From Consotaella salsifontis (GTDB lineage: Bacteria; Pseudomonadota; Alphaproteobacteria; Rhizobiales; Rhizobiaceae), in the NCBI RefSeq assembly GCF_900167365.1, contig NZ_FUXL01000004.1, positions 62,001 to 126,000 on the forward strand: a stretch of DNA of 64,000 nucleotides. Reading direction: 5' to 3'. Below, piece by piece: positions 56,193 through 64,000 of the stretch. A model generated the notes under the pieces. It ran no database searches, was not told where the DNA came from, and was given only the letters and a program-made list of their open reading frames with translations. Both the position numbers and the translations under genes were made by a program. Position 1 is the stretch's first letter, and every line of letters starts with the position of its first letter.

Positions 56193-57182
56193 ATGACAGA
56201 TAATCCGTCTCGCTCACCCGCGGCCATGGAGGCGGTGGTCGTCACCGGTCCGGGCAGGATCGCGATCGAGACGCACCCCGTTCCAACGCCGGGCGCCGGT
56301 CAGGTCGTCATCGAACTGGAAGGCTGCGGCGTCTGCGCCTCCAATCTCGTTCCGTGGTCGGGGCCGGAATGGATGCAGTTCCCGACCGAGCCGGGCGGGC
56401 TCGGCCATGAGGGATGGGGAACGATCCGCGCCCTGGGCGAAGGCGTGGAAGGCCTGTCCGTGGGCCAGCGCGTTGCCGCCCTCTCCTATCATGCCTATGC
56501 CGAATACGACGTTGCCGAGGCCGACGCGGTGGTGCCGCTGCCTGAGGCGCTTGAGGGCAAGCCCTTTCCCGCCGAGCCCCTGGCCTGCGCCATCAACGCC
56601 TTCAAGCGCTGCGGCATCGAGGCCGGGCAGACGGTCGCGATCATCGGCATCGGCTTCATGGGCGCGCTGCTGACACAGCTCGCCAGCGCCGCCGGCGCCC
56701 GCGTCATCGCAATATCCCGCCGGCCGTTCGCGCTCGAAATGGCTCGCCGGATGGGCGCTGCCGAGACGATCGTCATGGATGACCATTGGAGGATCATCGA
56801 GGAGGTCAAGACGCTGACTGACGGGCGGCTCTGCGACTGCGTCATCGAGGCGGTGGGTGCCCAATGGCCGCTCGACCTCGCGGCGGAGCTGACACGCGAG
56901 CGCGGCCGCCTCGTCATCGCCGGCTACCACCAGGACGGTCCGCGCCAGGTCAACATGCAGCTGTGGAACTGGCGGGGGCTTGATGTCGTCAACGCCCACG
57001 AGCGGGAACAGGCCGTCTATATCCAGGGCATGCGCGATGCGGTGGAGGCGGTTGCCTCCGGCCGCCTCGACCCCGCCCCGCTCTTCACCCACACCTTTCC
57101 CCTGTCGCGCCTGGACGATGCGCTGAACATGGCGCGCGACCGCCCCGATGGTTTCATGAAAGCGCTGGTGCTGTGCCAATGA
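56193..57182 (+). CDS. zinc-dependent alcohol dehydrogenase-like oxidoreductase
   Basis: This 329-residue MDR enzyme has GCGVCASNLVPW (first catalytic Cys), GGLGHEGWG (catalytic His and Glu), a Rossmann motif IIGIGFMGALL and the usual C-terminal ending. The structural-zinc cysteine cluster is missing, as in many small MDR proteins. GAGGAG is 4-5 bases before the ATG. Placed between the methyltransferase and a Gfo/Idh/MocA oxidoreductase, it probably oxidises or reduces a sugar-derived intermediate. Confidence 0.87.
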   Translation: MTDNPSRSPAAMEAVVVTGPGRIAIETHPVPTPGAGQVVIELEGCGVCASNLVPWSGPEWMQFPTEPGGLGHEGWGTIRALGEGVEGLSVGQRVAALSYHAYAEYDVAEADAVVPLPEALEGKPFPAEPLACAINAFKRCGIEAGQTVAIIGIGFMGALLTQLASAAGARVIAISRRPFALEMARRMGAAETIVMDDHWRIIEEVKTLTDGRLCDCVIEAVGAQWPLDLAAELTRERGRLVIAGYHQDGPRQVNMQLWNWRGLDVVNAHEREQAVYIQGMRDAVEAVASGRLDPAPLFTHTFPLSRLDDALNMARDRPDGFMKALVLCQ

Positions 57183-58204
57183 CGCTCACCTCAATGTCCG
57201 CATCCCTCGCCTCCTCCCATGGCCGGCCGCGCGTCGGCTTTCTCGGCGTCGGATGGATCGGCCGCCACAGGCTCGAGGCCATGGCGGCGACGGGAGCGAT
57301 CGACGTCGCGGCGATCGCCGACCCCTCGTCGGCCATGGTGGAGGAAGCGCTCGCCGTCGCGCCCGGCGCTCAGGTGGGACAGTCCCTCGACGACCTTCTC
57401 GCCATGGATCTCGACGGCGTCGTCATCGCGACGCCGAGCGCGCTTCATGCCGAACAGTCGATCGCCGCGCTGGAGCAAGGCCTCGCCGTCTTCTGCCAGA
57501 AGCCGCTCGGACGCACCCACCAGGAGGTCGCAGCGGTGATCGAAGCGGCGCGCGCCGCCGACCGCCTCCTCGGCGTGGATCTCTCCTATCGCCAGACGGC
57601 GGGAATGGAGAAGATCCGGTCGCTCGTTCAGGGCGGAGAACTGGGCTCGATCTTCGCCGTCGATCTCGTCTTCCACAACGCCTATGGCCCCGACAAGGAC
57701 TGGTTCTACGACAAGGCCCGCTCGGGCGGCGGCTGCGTCATGGATCTCGGCGTCCATCTCGTGGATCTGGCGCTTTGGACCCTGGGCTTTCCCGCCGTCA
57801 GCCAAGTCGACGGCCGCCTCTTCCGGCAGGGAGAGCGCATCGCCAGCGATGCCGACGAAGTGGAGGATTTTGCCCTCGCCACCATCGAGCTCGGCAATGG
57901 CGCCGTGGTTCGCCTTGCCTGCTCCTGGCGCCTCCAGGCCGGATGCGACGCCGTCATCGGCGCAAGCTTCCACGGGACAGGCGGCGGCGCAGAGTTCCGC
58001 AACGTCAACGGTTCGTTCTACGATTTCGTCGCCGAGCGCTTCCGCGGCACGGCGAGAGAGCCGCTTGCCGCGCCGCCGGACGAATGGGGCGGCCGCGCCG
58101 CCTCGGCCTGGGCCGAACGTCTCGCCCAAAGTGCCGCCTTCGACCCTGCCTGCGAGACGCTGGAGCCGGTGGCCAGCGTACTCGACGCGATTTATGGGCG
58201 TTGA
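57179..58204 (+). CDS. Gfo/Idh/MocA-family oxidoreductase
   Basis: This 341-residue protein has the N-terminal Rossmann motif GFLGVGWIGRHRLEAM and the family dinucleotide/substrate motif CQKPLGRT, with the catalytic Lys of EKP-type sites. A C-terminal substrate domain has GGGCVMDLGVHLVDLALW. Such enzymes oxidise, reduce or epimerise sugars or cyclitols. It overlaps the zinc dehydrogenase stop by ATGA, so the two probably act in sequence. Confidence 0.9.
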   Translation: MTLTSMSASLASSHGRPRVGFLGVGWIGRHRLEAMAATGAIDVAAIADPSSAMVEEALAVAPGAQVGQSLDDLLAMDLDGVVIATPSALHAEQSIAALEQGLAVFCQKPLGRTHQEVAAVIEAARAADRLLGVDLSYRQTAGMEKIRSLVQGGELGSIFAVDLVFHNAYGPDKDWFYDKARSGGGCVMDLGVHLVDLALWTLGFPAVSQVDGRLFRQGERIASDADEVEDFALATIELGNGAVVRLACSWRLQAGCDAVIGASFHGTGGGAEFRNVNGSFYDFVAERFRGTAREPLAAPPDEWGGRAASAWAERLAQSAAFDPACETLEPVASVLDAIYGR

Positions 58205-58253
58205 GGGGCGGCGGCCGTCAAGCGCGGGTTATTCTCTTGGACGCGACCGGACT

Positions 58254-58277
58254 GCCGGAACTGATGCCGGTTCCGGC
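58254..58277 (+). repeat. perfect 8-bp inverted repeat (GCCGGAAC/GTTCCGGC)
   Basis: The arms at 58254-58261 and 58270-58277 are separated by 8 bases in the gap between the Gfo/Idh/MocA gene and the small protein. No T-run follows, so it is an operator or an mRNA stem and not a clear terminator. Confidence 0.5.
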
Positions 58278-58325
58278 GACTTGCCCCTCCATCACTCCAA
58301 ATCCATCGGACGAAGGGGAGCCAGC

Positions 58326-58592
58326 ATGGCCGAAGCGACGACCGATCACGACACGATCCGCTCCTGGGCGGAAAAGAGCGGCGGCAAGCCGGCCGCCGTC
58401 AAGGAGACCCATCAGGGCGGCGACGTCGGCATCATCCGCATCATGTTTCCCGATGCGCCCAATTCCGAGCATGAATGGCTCGTCGAGATTTCCTGGGACG
58501 AGTTCTTCCGCGAGTTCGAGGAGCGCAAGCTGCAGCTCCTCTACGAGAAGGACAGCCTGTTCTCCAAGCTGGTCAGCCGCGACAACGGCTGA
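58326..58592 (+). CDS. small conserved protein of unknown function (88 aa)
   Basis: This 88-residue acidic cytosolic protein has a strong ribosome site (GGGGAG). Conserved-looking text is TDHDTIRSWAEKSGG, GIIRIMFPDA and EISWDEFFREFEERKLQLLY. I recall close relatives mislabelled in databases as 1,4-alpha-glucan branching enzyme; there is no catalytic domain here. It is followed by a terminator, so it ends the uxs transcription unit or has its own. Confidence 0.75.
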   Translation: MAEATTDHDTIRSWAEKSGGKPAAVKETHQGGDVGIIRIMFPDAPNSEHEWLVEISWDEFFREFEERKLQLLYEKDSLFSKLVSRDNG

Positions 58593-58605
58593 AGACAGTC
58601 ATTCG

Positions 58606-58632
58606 GCCGGCGGAGATTTCCGCCGGCTTCTT
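58606..58632. terminator. terminator between the convergent small-protein and SDR genes
   Basis: A perfect 9-base stem (GCCGGCGGA/TCCGCCGGC) with a 4-base loop lies at 58606-58627 and is followed by TTCTT. It separates the plus-strand small gene from the minus-strand SDR gene and could stop both. Confidence 0.7.
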
Positions 58633-58641
58633 CGTCTCAGG

Positions 58642-59421
58642 CTATCTGTCGCCTGAGCCGGGCTCGGCCATCTTGCGGTGCTGCCCGGCGAGGAATTCGG
58701 GCGAGGTGATATCGGCGAGCGTCGCCTGGAGCTTATTCTTCCAGCCGCTGACGACATCGCCCGTCCCGCTCATCATCGCCTTAAAGCCGTCCTCGGCGAC
58801 CTTGGCCGGATCGTCCTTCTTCTGCTGGCCGACGCTGGTGTCGAGCATGCCGGCGCGGCGGAAGAACTCGGTGTCGGTCGGCCCCGGCATCAGGCAGGAA
58901 ACGGTGACGCCGGTGTCCTTCAGCTCGTCGCGCAGACCGAAGGCAAAATTGTCCAGGAAAGCTTTCGTGCCATTGTAGACGGCCTGGAAGCTGCCCGGCA
59001 TCCAGCCCGCGATCGACCCGGTGATGAGGATCTTGCCCTCGCCGCGCCGGCGCATGTCGTTGCCGATCCGGTGAATGAGATAGATCGTGCCGGTGATATT
59101 AGTGTCGACGACACGGCGGGCGGCATCGAAGTTCTGGTCCAGGAAGCCCTTGCCGAGGCCGCGCCCCGCATTGGCGAGAAGCGCGTCAACTGTGCGTCCC
59201 GCAGTGACCTCATACAGCTTGTCCACGCCCTCGGTGGTGGCGAGATCGGCCTCCACCGTGACGACATCGGCGCCGAGCGCGCGCAGATCGGCCGCCGCCC
59301 TCTCAATTTCGGGTTCATCGGCGGCAATGATGAGGTCGAAACCGTTTTCAGCACATTGGCGGGCGAGATGATAGCCGATGCCGCTGGAGGCACCGGTGAC
59401 CACAGCGAGTTGGCGTGCCAT
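58642..59421 (-). CDS. short-chain dehydrogenase/reductase
   Basis: This 259-residue classical SDR has VTGASSGIGYHLA at the NAD(P) site, DALLANAGRG (NNAG-type motif), the catalytic Ser in ITGSIAG and YNGTKAF (Tyr/Lys). The C-terminal tail has KAMMSGTGDVVSGWKNKLQ, which I recall from SDRs of the DltE type, frequent beside general-stress genes. The substrate is unknown. It is downstream of the zinc alcohol dehydrogenase on the same strand (68-base gap). Confidence 0.88.
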   Translation of the reverse strand: MARQLAVVTGASSGIGYHLARQCAENGFDLIIAADEPEIERAAADLRALGADVVTVEADLATTEGVDKLYEVTAGRTVDALLANAGRGLGKGFLDQNFDAARRVVDTNITGTIYLIHRIGNDMRRRGEGKILITGSIAGWMPGSFQAVYNGTKAFLDNFAFGLRDELKDTGVTVSCLMPGPTDTEFFRRAGMLDTSVGQQKKDDPAKVAEDGFKAMMSGTGDVVSGWKNKLQATLADITSPEFLAGQHRKMAEPGSGDR

Positions 59422-59489
59422 GACATTGTCCTTGGATATGGTTGCATAAGCACGGGCGGGCTCCCTGGCCGCACCCGCGCGCGAACCGG

Positions 59490-60659
59490 CTAGGGCTTCA
59501 AGACCACCTTGACGCAGCCGTCCTTCTTGTCGCGGAAGGTCTTGTAGAGTTCCGGGCCGTCTTCCAGCGTCGCGCGGTGCGTAATGATGAAGGACGGATC
59601 GATTTCGCCCCGCTCGATCCGCTCCATGAGCTGCGGCAGGTAGCGCTGCACCGGCGTCTGGGCCATGCGGAAGGTCAGGCCGCGATTGATCGCCGAGCCC
59701 ATCGGCACCTTGTCGAGCAGGCCGCCATAGACCCCGACGATGGAGATGGTGCCGAAGTTGCGGCAACAGTGGATCGCCTGACGCAGCACATGCGGGCGGT
59801 CCGTGCCCATGAAGGTCGCGGTCTTGATGCGGTCGAGCACGGAGTCGGCGCTCGCGGCGGCATGCGCTTCGGTGCCGACGGCGTCGATGCAGGAATCGGG
59901 GCCGCGGCCGTTGGTGAGGTCCTGGATCTTGTCGTAGATGTCCTCGTCCATGAAATCGAGCGTGACGGCGCCGCACTCGCGCGCCATTTCGAGGCGCTCC
60001 GGCACCGTGTCGATGGCGATGACCCGCTCGGCTCCCAGAAGAAACGCGCTCTTGATCGCCATCAGCCCCACCGGCCCGCAGCCCCAGACCGCGACGGTGT
60101 CGCCGCCATGGATGTTGCAGTTCTCGGCCGCCATGTAGCCGGTCGGAAAGATGTCGGAGAGGAAAAGGACCTGCTCGTCGGTGAGCCCCTCCGGCACCTT
60201 GATGGGGCCGAAATCGGCATAGGGAACGCGGAGATACTCCGCCTGCCCGCCAGGGAACCCGCCGAGGATGTGGGAGTAGCCGAAGAGCCCGGCCGGTGAG
60301 TGGCCCCAGAGCTTCTCGGCCATCGCCTTATTGGGGTTCGATCTCTCGCAGCCAGAATAGAGCCCGCGCTGGCAGAAGAAGCATTCGCCGCAGGAAATGG
60401 TAAAGGGCACGACGACGCGGTCGCCCACCTTCAGCTTGGTATTGTCCTTGCCGACCTCGACCACCTCTCCCATGGTTTCGTGGCCGAGCACGTCGCCGCT
60501 TTCCATGCCCGGCATGATGCCGTCATAGAGGTGAAGGTCCGAGCCGCAGATGGCGCAGGCCGTTACCTTGATGATGGCGTCGCGCCCGTTCTCGATCTTC
60601 GGATCGGGAACGGTTTCGCAGCGGATATCTTGTTTTCCATGATAGCAAAGGGCGCGCAT
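59490..60659 (-). CDS. zinc-dependent alcohol dehydrogenase (formaldehyde-dehydrogenase-like)
   Basis: This 389-residue MDR enzyme is of the glutathione-independent formaldehyde dehydrogenase type. It has the catalytic ligands [11 protein letters not shown] and LGHETMG, a structural-zinc cysteine set [15 protein letters not shown], and the Rossmann motif [11 protein letters not shown]. The length and the loop [18 protein letters not shown] fit this subgroup. GGAGG precedes the ATG by 6 bases. The true substrate could be a range of aldehydes or alcohols. Confidence 0.9.
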   Translation of the reverse strand: MRALCYHGKQDIRCETVPDPKIENGRDAIIKVTACAICGSDLHLYDGIMPGMESGDVLGHETMGEVVEVGKDNTKLKVGDRVVVPFTISCGECFFCQRGLYSGCERSNPNKAMAEKLWGHSPAGLFGYSHILGGFPGGQAEYLRVPYADFGPIKVPEGLTDEQVLFLSDIFPTGYMAAENCNIHGGDTVAVWGCGPVGLMAIKSAFLLGAERVIAIDTVPERLEMARECGAVTLDFMDEDIYDKIQDLTNGRGPDSCIDAVGTEAHAAASADSVLDRIKTATFMGTDRPHVLRQAIHCCRNFGTISIVGVYGGLLDKVPMGSAINRGLTFRMAQTPVQRYLPQLMERIERGEIDPSFIITHRATLEDGPELYKTFRDKKDGCVKVVLKP

Positions 60660-60766
60660 GGGAACCTCCAGATTGCAGCCGGCAATGGTTGCTTTTGAAG
60701 CCCCGCGATGGCGTTCGGGTTCCTGCAAAATCGAGGAAAACCCGTCCCAAACATCTTAGCCGCCAA

Positions 60767-60795
60767 ATATTCTCGACATATTTCGACCATATTTC
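60767..60795. repeat. three 11-bp-spaced ATATTTC direct repeats between adh and Mn catalase
   Basis: ATATTCTCGAC (60767), ATATTTCGACC (60778) and ATATTTC (60789) follow each other at exactly 11 bp. They lie in the 277-base divergent gap 60660-60936. Phased repeats of this kind are typical transcription-factor arrays. No promoter is clear beside them. Confidence 0.5.
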
Positions 60796-60936
60796 AGAGG
60801 TCACCCACCAGATCTATTGCCGCCCAAGCAAATATCCCCTTTGCCGATGAACGAACAATTCCTGCGATCATTGGGACTGCGATCCGGCCCCATGTTCTCG
60901 TGCGGGCTGGAAAACGGCTAAAGAGAGGATTTGCAC

Positions 60937-61794
60937 GTGTTTTATCATGACAAGCGACTTCAGTACCCGGTCAAGGTCGAGAAGCCGGACCCGCATTTCG
61001 CGCGGATGCTGCAGCAGGCGATCGGCGGGATCGAGGGCGAAATCCGCGTCTGCATGCAGTACTTCTTCCAGGCCTGGGGCGCGCGCGGCCCGACCACGAA
61101 ATACCGCGACATGCTCCTCCACACGGCCACCGAGGAGATGGGCCATGTCGAGATGCTGGCGACGGCTGTCGCACTGAACCTTGAGCCAGCGCCGCTCCAG
61201 GATCAGGAAGAGAGCGCCGCCGACGCGGTGGTCGGCGCCGTCATGGGCGGCGAGAACCCGCGCCACGTGATGGAAGGGATGCTGCACCGGCATATCCTAT
61301 CCACCGGGCTGGCCGCCTTCCCGGCCAATTCGGACGGTGTGCCCTTCGACATGTCGCATATCTACGCCAGCGGGAACCTCGCCGCCGACATGTACTGCAA
61401 CGTCGCGGCCGAGAGCACGGGCCGCGTCCTGGCGACCCGCCTCTACAACGCCACCAACGACCCCGGCATGAAGGACATGCTGCACTTCATGATCGCCCGC
61501 GACACCATGCATCAGCAGCAATGGCTGGCGGTTATCGAGGAACTAGGCGGGCACGAAGGGACGCTTCCGATCCCCAACAGCTTCCCGCAGAGCAAGGAGC
61601 ACCAGGAGCATTCCTACGACTTCTTCGCCACCGCCGCGGATGGTTCACCGCCGCCGCAGGGCCGGTGGACGACGGGTCCCTCGCTCGACCGCAAGGGCGA
61701 GTTTTCCGTGTTCCAGAACAAGCCTCTCGGCGAGGAACCGGTGCTCGGGCCGGCACGGCCGCACAGCGGAGCCCAAAGCGAGCAGATCGACTGA
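60937..61794 (+). CDS. manganese catalase
   Basis: This 285-residue ferritin-like dimanganese catalase disproportionates hydrogen peroxide. Ligand segments are GGIEGEIRVCMQYFFQ (Glu), TEEMGHVEMLAT (ExxH), NVAAESTGR (Glu) and DTMHQQQW (His). I chose the GTG at 60937 because GAGAGGA is 8 bases upstream and the family starts FYHDKxLQYPV. A TTG two codons earlier is possible. It is divergent from the alcohol dehydrogenase. Such catalases are often induced in stationary phase or general stress. Confidence 0.92.
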   Translation: MFYHDKRLQYPVKVEKPDPHFARMLQQAIGGIEGEIRVCMQYFFQAWGARGPTTKYRDMLLHTATEEMGHVEMLATAVALNLEPAPLQDQEESAADAVVGAVMGGENPRHVMEGMLHRHILSTGLAAFPANSDGVPFDMSHIYASGNLAADMYCNVAAESTGRVLATRLYNATNDPGMKDMLHFMIARDTMHQQQWLAVIEELGGHEGTLPIPNSFPQSKEHQEHSYDFFATAADGSPPPQGRWTTGPSLDRKGEFSVFQNKPLGEEPVLGPARPHSGAQSEQID

Positions 61795-61842
61795 CCACGC
61801 GGCGAAGGCTTACGCTTAGCCCGAAATATTCCCAGGAAACGA

Positions 61843-61875
61843 CAGTGGGGGCGACCGATTCGGTCGCCCCCACTG
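61843..61875. terminator. strong perfect hairpin after Mn catalase
   Basis: A perfect 15-base stem with an ATT loop (61843-61857 and 61861-61875) begins 48 bases after the catalase stop. No T-run follows on either strand, so it is a stem-type terminator or transcript stabiliser, not a classical intrinsic terminator. Confidence 0.55.
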
Positions 61876-61973
61876 ACTAAAAGCTCAGCCGCTCAACCTT
61901 TTCTTAACCCACGATACGGCGCGCAATCCCTGTCTGCGCGAGTGTGCGAGAAATAGACGGGAGGCTGAAGCCA

Positions 61974-62228
61974 ATGAACATGCTCATCGACGATGCCGTT
62001 CGCGAGGCAGCCCAGAACGCCAGCGCCATCAATTCCATCCTGGTGGTCCGCTCCACCGCCCGGCGCATCGCCGCGCAGCTCGGCGCGAGCGAAGAGGAGG
62101 ATATTGACGCAGTAGCCCGGATGCTGATCAAGGAATGCGCCCGTCTCGGCGTCGCCATGGAATATCAGCCAGCCGACGCCCTGTTGCGCATCCAGCGCCA
62201 TGGCGGCGGCGTTCTGCTTGAATGGTGA
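61974..62228 (+). CDS. small conserved protein of unknown function (84 aa)
   Basis: This 84-residue cytosolic helical protein starts MNMLIDDAVREAAQNASAIN. It ends GGVLLEW and has GGAGG 9 bases before the ATG. A frame 10 codons longer exists but lacks a ribosome site. I do not recognise the family. It is upstream of, and opposite to, the tRNA gene. Confidence 0.65.
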   Translation: MNMLIDDAVREAAQNASAINSILVVRSTARRIAAQLGASEEEDIDAVARMLIKECARLGVAMEYQPADALLRIQRHGGGVLLEW

Positions 62229-62288
62229 AGGTTCGCCACGCACCGGCCTAGCATTCTGTTCCAGCAGAAAGGCTGATGAAAGACATTT

Positions 62289-62365
62289 TGGTGGGCCCGG
62301 CAGGACTCGAACCTGCAACCAAGCGGTTATGAGCCGCCGGCTCTGACCAATTGAGCTACAGGCCC
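62289..62365 (-). tRNA. tRNA-Ile2 (CAT anticodon; lysidine-modified) with encoded CCA
   Basis: The minus strand folds into a cloverleaf. The acceptor is GGGCCTG/CGGGCCC, the D-arm is AGCTCAATTGGTCAGAGC and the anticodon loop is CTCATAA (CAT at 62331-62329). The T-arm is CAGGTTCGAGTCCTG and the 3' end is CCA. The GGCGGCTCATAACCGCTTGG region resembles E. coli Ile2 (ileX) more than elongator or initiator Met, so it probably reads AUA after lysidine modification. Confidence 0.9.
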
Positions 62366-62586
62366 ACACGCATCTGCCCTAGACCAAAGATCGCCGGGCG
62401 GCAAGGTCGGCAGCGCAGGCAGACGAGGTCCGGCGGGCGGGAGATCGGACACCCGGCAAGACCGCATGGACGACTGGTTATCGGGGATATCGAAAGGCAA
62501 GAGCGAGACGCAGCCTCGCCGCGCACCCTTTTGCCGCATTCTCCATCGACAACAGGCCTCCACATCAAAGGAGACTGTTTCCGATC

Positions 62587-63336
62587 ATGCGTATCGCCCT
62601 CTGCCGCACCCTGCTTCCGCTCGTCATTCTCGCCTCGGCGCCCGCCTGGGCAGAGCAAGGCATGCCCGGCACAGCCGCCAGCTCGCCCAGGGATGTCGCC
62701 CGCATCAGCGTCAGCGGCACGGGAGAAATCTCGGTCAAGCCGGATATGGCCGTGACGACCGTGACGGTGCTGCGGGACGCGGACACGTCGCGCGCGGCGG
62801 TCGATGCCGTCAACGAGGCAGCGGCCAAGGTTATCTCGGAACTGAAGCAACTCGGGATCGAGGCGCGCGATCTACAGACATCGGATTTCTCGATCTCGCC
62901 GCGATACAGCAATCAGGTTCCCTCTCCCGATAGACAGCAGAACCCGGAAATCATCGGCTATGAAGCGCGCAACAGTGTGACGATCCGCATTCGCGATGTC
63001 GCGCGGATCGGCGAGGTGCTGGACCGCGTCGTCACCCAGGGCGTCAACCAGGGCGGCAACATCTCCTTCGTCGTGTCCGACCCGGCGCCGGCGCGCGCGG
63101 ACGCCCGTCGCAAGGCGGTCGAGCAGGCCCGCTCGGCGGCCGAGACCCTCGCCGAGGCAGCTGGCGTCAAGCTTGGCCGGATCCTCTCGATCAATGACGG
63201 CGGCGAAATGGCTCCGATGCCGGTCGCCTTCGCGCAGCGCGGCATGATGAAGATGGAGGACGCTTCCGTCCCGGTCGAGGTCGGGGAAAACACCATCCGC
63301 GCCAATGTCGACATGGTCTTCGAAATCGCCGAATGA
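62587..63336 (+). CDS. SIMPL-domain (DUF541) periplasmic protein
   Basis: This 249-residue protein has a Sec signal ending PAWAEQ. The SIMPL/DUF541 fold has ISVSGTGEISVKPDMA near the start, YEARNSVTIRIRD in the middle and DARRKAVEQARSAAETLA near the C-terminal third. These proteins form oligomeric periplasmic rings; BP26 of Brucella is a well known relative. AAAGGAGA lies 11 bases upstream of the ATG. It is convergent with the small secreted-protein gene across a hairpin. Confidence 0.92.
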   Translation: MRIALCRTLLPLVILASAPAWAEQGMPGTAASSPRDVARISVSGTGEISVKPDMAVTTVTVLRDADTSRAAVDAVNEAAAKVISELKQLGIEARDLQTSDFSISPRYSNQVPSPDRQQNPEIIGYEARNSVTIRIRDVARIGEVLDRVVTQGVNQGGNISFVVSDPAPARADARRKAVEQARSAAETLAEAAGVKLGRILSINDGGEMAPMPVAFAQRGMMKMEDASVPVEVGENTIRANVDMVFEIAE

Positions 63337-63360
63337 TTCCGGCGCGCTTCTGACAACAGA

Positions 63361-63399
63361 AACGAAAAGGCCGCGAGCGCCGGGCTGGCTCTCGCGGCC
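63361..63399 (-). terminator. terminator of the small secreted-protein gene
   Basis: A perfect 9-base stem (GGCCGCGAG at 63369-63377 with CTCGCGGCC at 63391-63399) is followed on the minus strand by TTTTCGTTTC. It lies between two convergent genes and is oriented to stop the minus-strand one. Confidence 0.65.
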
Positions 63400-63457
63400 C
63401 AAAGGAGCATGAGAGGCGGCGCGCCCAAAGGCCCTGCCGCCTCTTCAGCTCAACTGG

Positions 63458-63832
63458 TCAGCGCATGCGGACCACGGGACAGCCGGGAACGCGGGCGAAG
63501 GTCACGCGGGAATGGTGTCCCCAGCGGCGCCCGGCAACCGTAACCGAGCGGCGGCCGACATCAGCCACATGCGCCCGGTTGAAGCCCATGCGCCCTGCCT
63601 TGAAGAGGGCATCGCGCGGGGAGCAGGTGCCGCGCTGATAGCGCCGGCCGTCATGACGCGGGCCGCCCCTTCCCCATTCCGCGAGGCGAAGATCGGCGCC
63701 CCGGTCGGTCGTGATCGTGATGGAGGCAGAGCCGTGGCGCTCGGCGGCGGCGGCAGGAGCGGCAGCAAGCGTCGTGGCTCCCGCGGCAAGGGCGGCAACG
63801 ACACAGGCGGCACGGGCGAGGGTCTTCAACAT
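63458..63832 (-). CDS. small secreted protein, Rhizobiales type, function unknown
   Basis: This 124-residue protein has a clear signal peptide (residues 1-30) and a basic mature part. The C-terminal CSPRDALFKAGRMGFNRAHV and GCPVVRMR form a short domain with two cysteines. I recall this CSPRxALxKAxxMG pattern from short exported proteins of Hyphomicrobiales with no known role. The stop is just beyond the hairpin at 63369-63399. Confidence 0.75.
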   Translation of the reverse strand: MLKTLARAACVVAALAAGATTLAAAPAAAAERHGSASITITTDRGADLRLAEWGRGGPRHDGRRYQRGTCSPRDALFKAGRMGFNRAHVADVGRRSVTVAGRRWGHHSRVTFARVPGCPVVRMR

Positions 63833-63954
63833 CTGGGTTCTCCTTTGGCTTCCGTCAGCGGCTCATCGGAGCCGAAGAATGAACACACCTTAGGAGGGGC
63901 TGGCTGAACGGGACCGGAAGGCACCGTTCATCAACCGTTCAGCGCCCGCCGGCC

Positions 63955-64000
63955 TCACCCGCTGGAAAGAAGGGCCGCCAGCGCCGGTCGGTCGTAGGCC
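63955..64000 (-). CDS. possible C-terminus of a gene running off the right edge
   Basis: A minus-strand frame enters from the right edge and reads AYDRPALAALLSSG, followed by a TGA at 63957-63955. It is only 14 codons, so the call rests on the frame being open to the edge and on the gene-dense context. The gap 63833-63954 holds the promoter side of the secreted-protein gene and nothing else I can name. Confidence 0.3.
   Translation of the reverse strand, partial: AYDRPALAALLSSG

Overview
The window is a 64 kb stretch of high-GC chromosome, tightly packed and with many start/stop overlaps. Gene content and protein style suggest an aerobic, heterotrophic alphaproteobacterium, most likely Hyphomicrobiales (Rhizobiales). 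Supporting points are the LpsL-type UDP-glucuronate 4-epimerase, the peptide-ABC/amidohydrolase cluster, Rhizobiales-like small secreted proteins and an Ile2-type CAT tRNA. I see no plasmid, phage, IS or CRISPR features. The assignment rests on recognition, not on a database search.

Layout. (1) 1-6.3 kb: the 5' part of a gamma-glutamyltransferase gene, a PAP2 phosphatase divergent from an OmpR-type two-component system, and an ExoZ/OafA-like acyltransferase. (2) 6.4-14.9 kb, minus strand: a phenylacetate operon paaJ-A-B-C-D-E-orf-Z-Y with a strong promoter and a palindromic operator. The ligase and the beta-oxidation genes paaF/G/H are absent here. (3) 15.0-17.2 kb: an uncharacterised aldolase-like protein with its own terminator, and a UDP-glucuronate 4-epimerase. 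(4) 17.4-29.4 kb, plus strand: alternative complex III (actABCDEF), a small membrane protein, SCO, and an A2-type caa3 cytochrome c oxidase. These twelve genes overlap at every junction. A DUF1007 protein follows.

(5) 30.2-42.5 kb: an IclR-controlled catabolic island with a peptide-type ABC importer, GH1 beta-glucosidase, EF_0837-like amidohydrolase, DgaE/SelA-like PLP enzyme, N-acyl-D-amino-acid deacylase and RidA. Paired TTCC-N8-GGAA sites 20 bp apart lie upstream of both ends. The set suggests import and breakdown of a glycosylated or N-acylated amino compound. (6) 42.8-46.2 kb: homologues of the E. coli ybhP, ybhN and clsB set (envelope lipid functions).

(7) 46.6-58.6 kb, plus strand: a glycan cluster with no transporter or polymerase. 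It encodes an epimerase, a glycosidase-epimerase fusion, four glycosyltransferases, UDP-xylose synthase, a methyltransferase, a zinc dehydrogenase, a Gfo/Idh/MocA oxidoreductase and a small conserved protein. A terminator-like hairpin and a possible general-stress (EcfG) promoter split it in two. This is the best candidate for an undescribed system. (8) 58.6-64 kb: stress and housekeeping genes (SDR, formaldehyde-dehydrogenase-like ADH, manganese catalase, a small protein, tRNA-Ile2, SIMPL protein, a small secreted protein).

How they work together: the paa operon and the amino-compound island feed carbon to respiration. The ACIII-caa3 locus supplies a quinol-to-oxygen branch independent of cytochrome bc1. 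The glycan cluster and the stress genes look like envelope or stress physiology.
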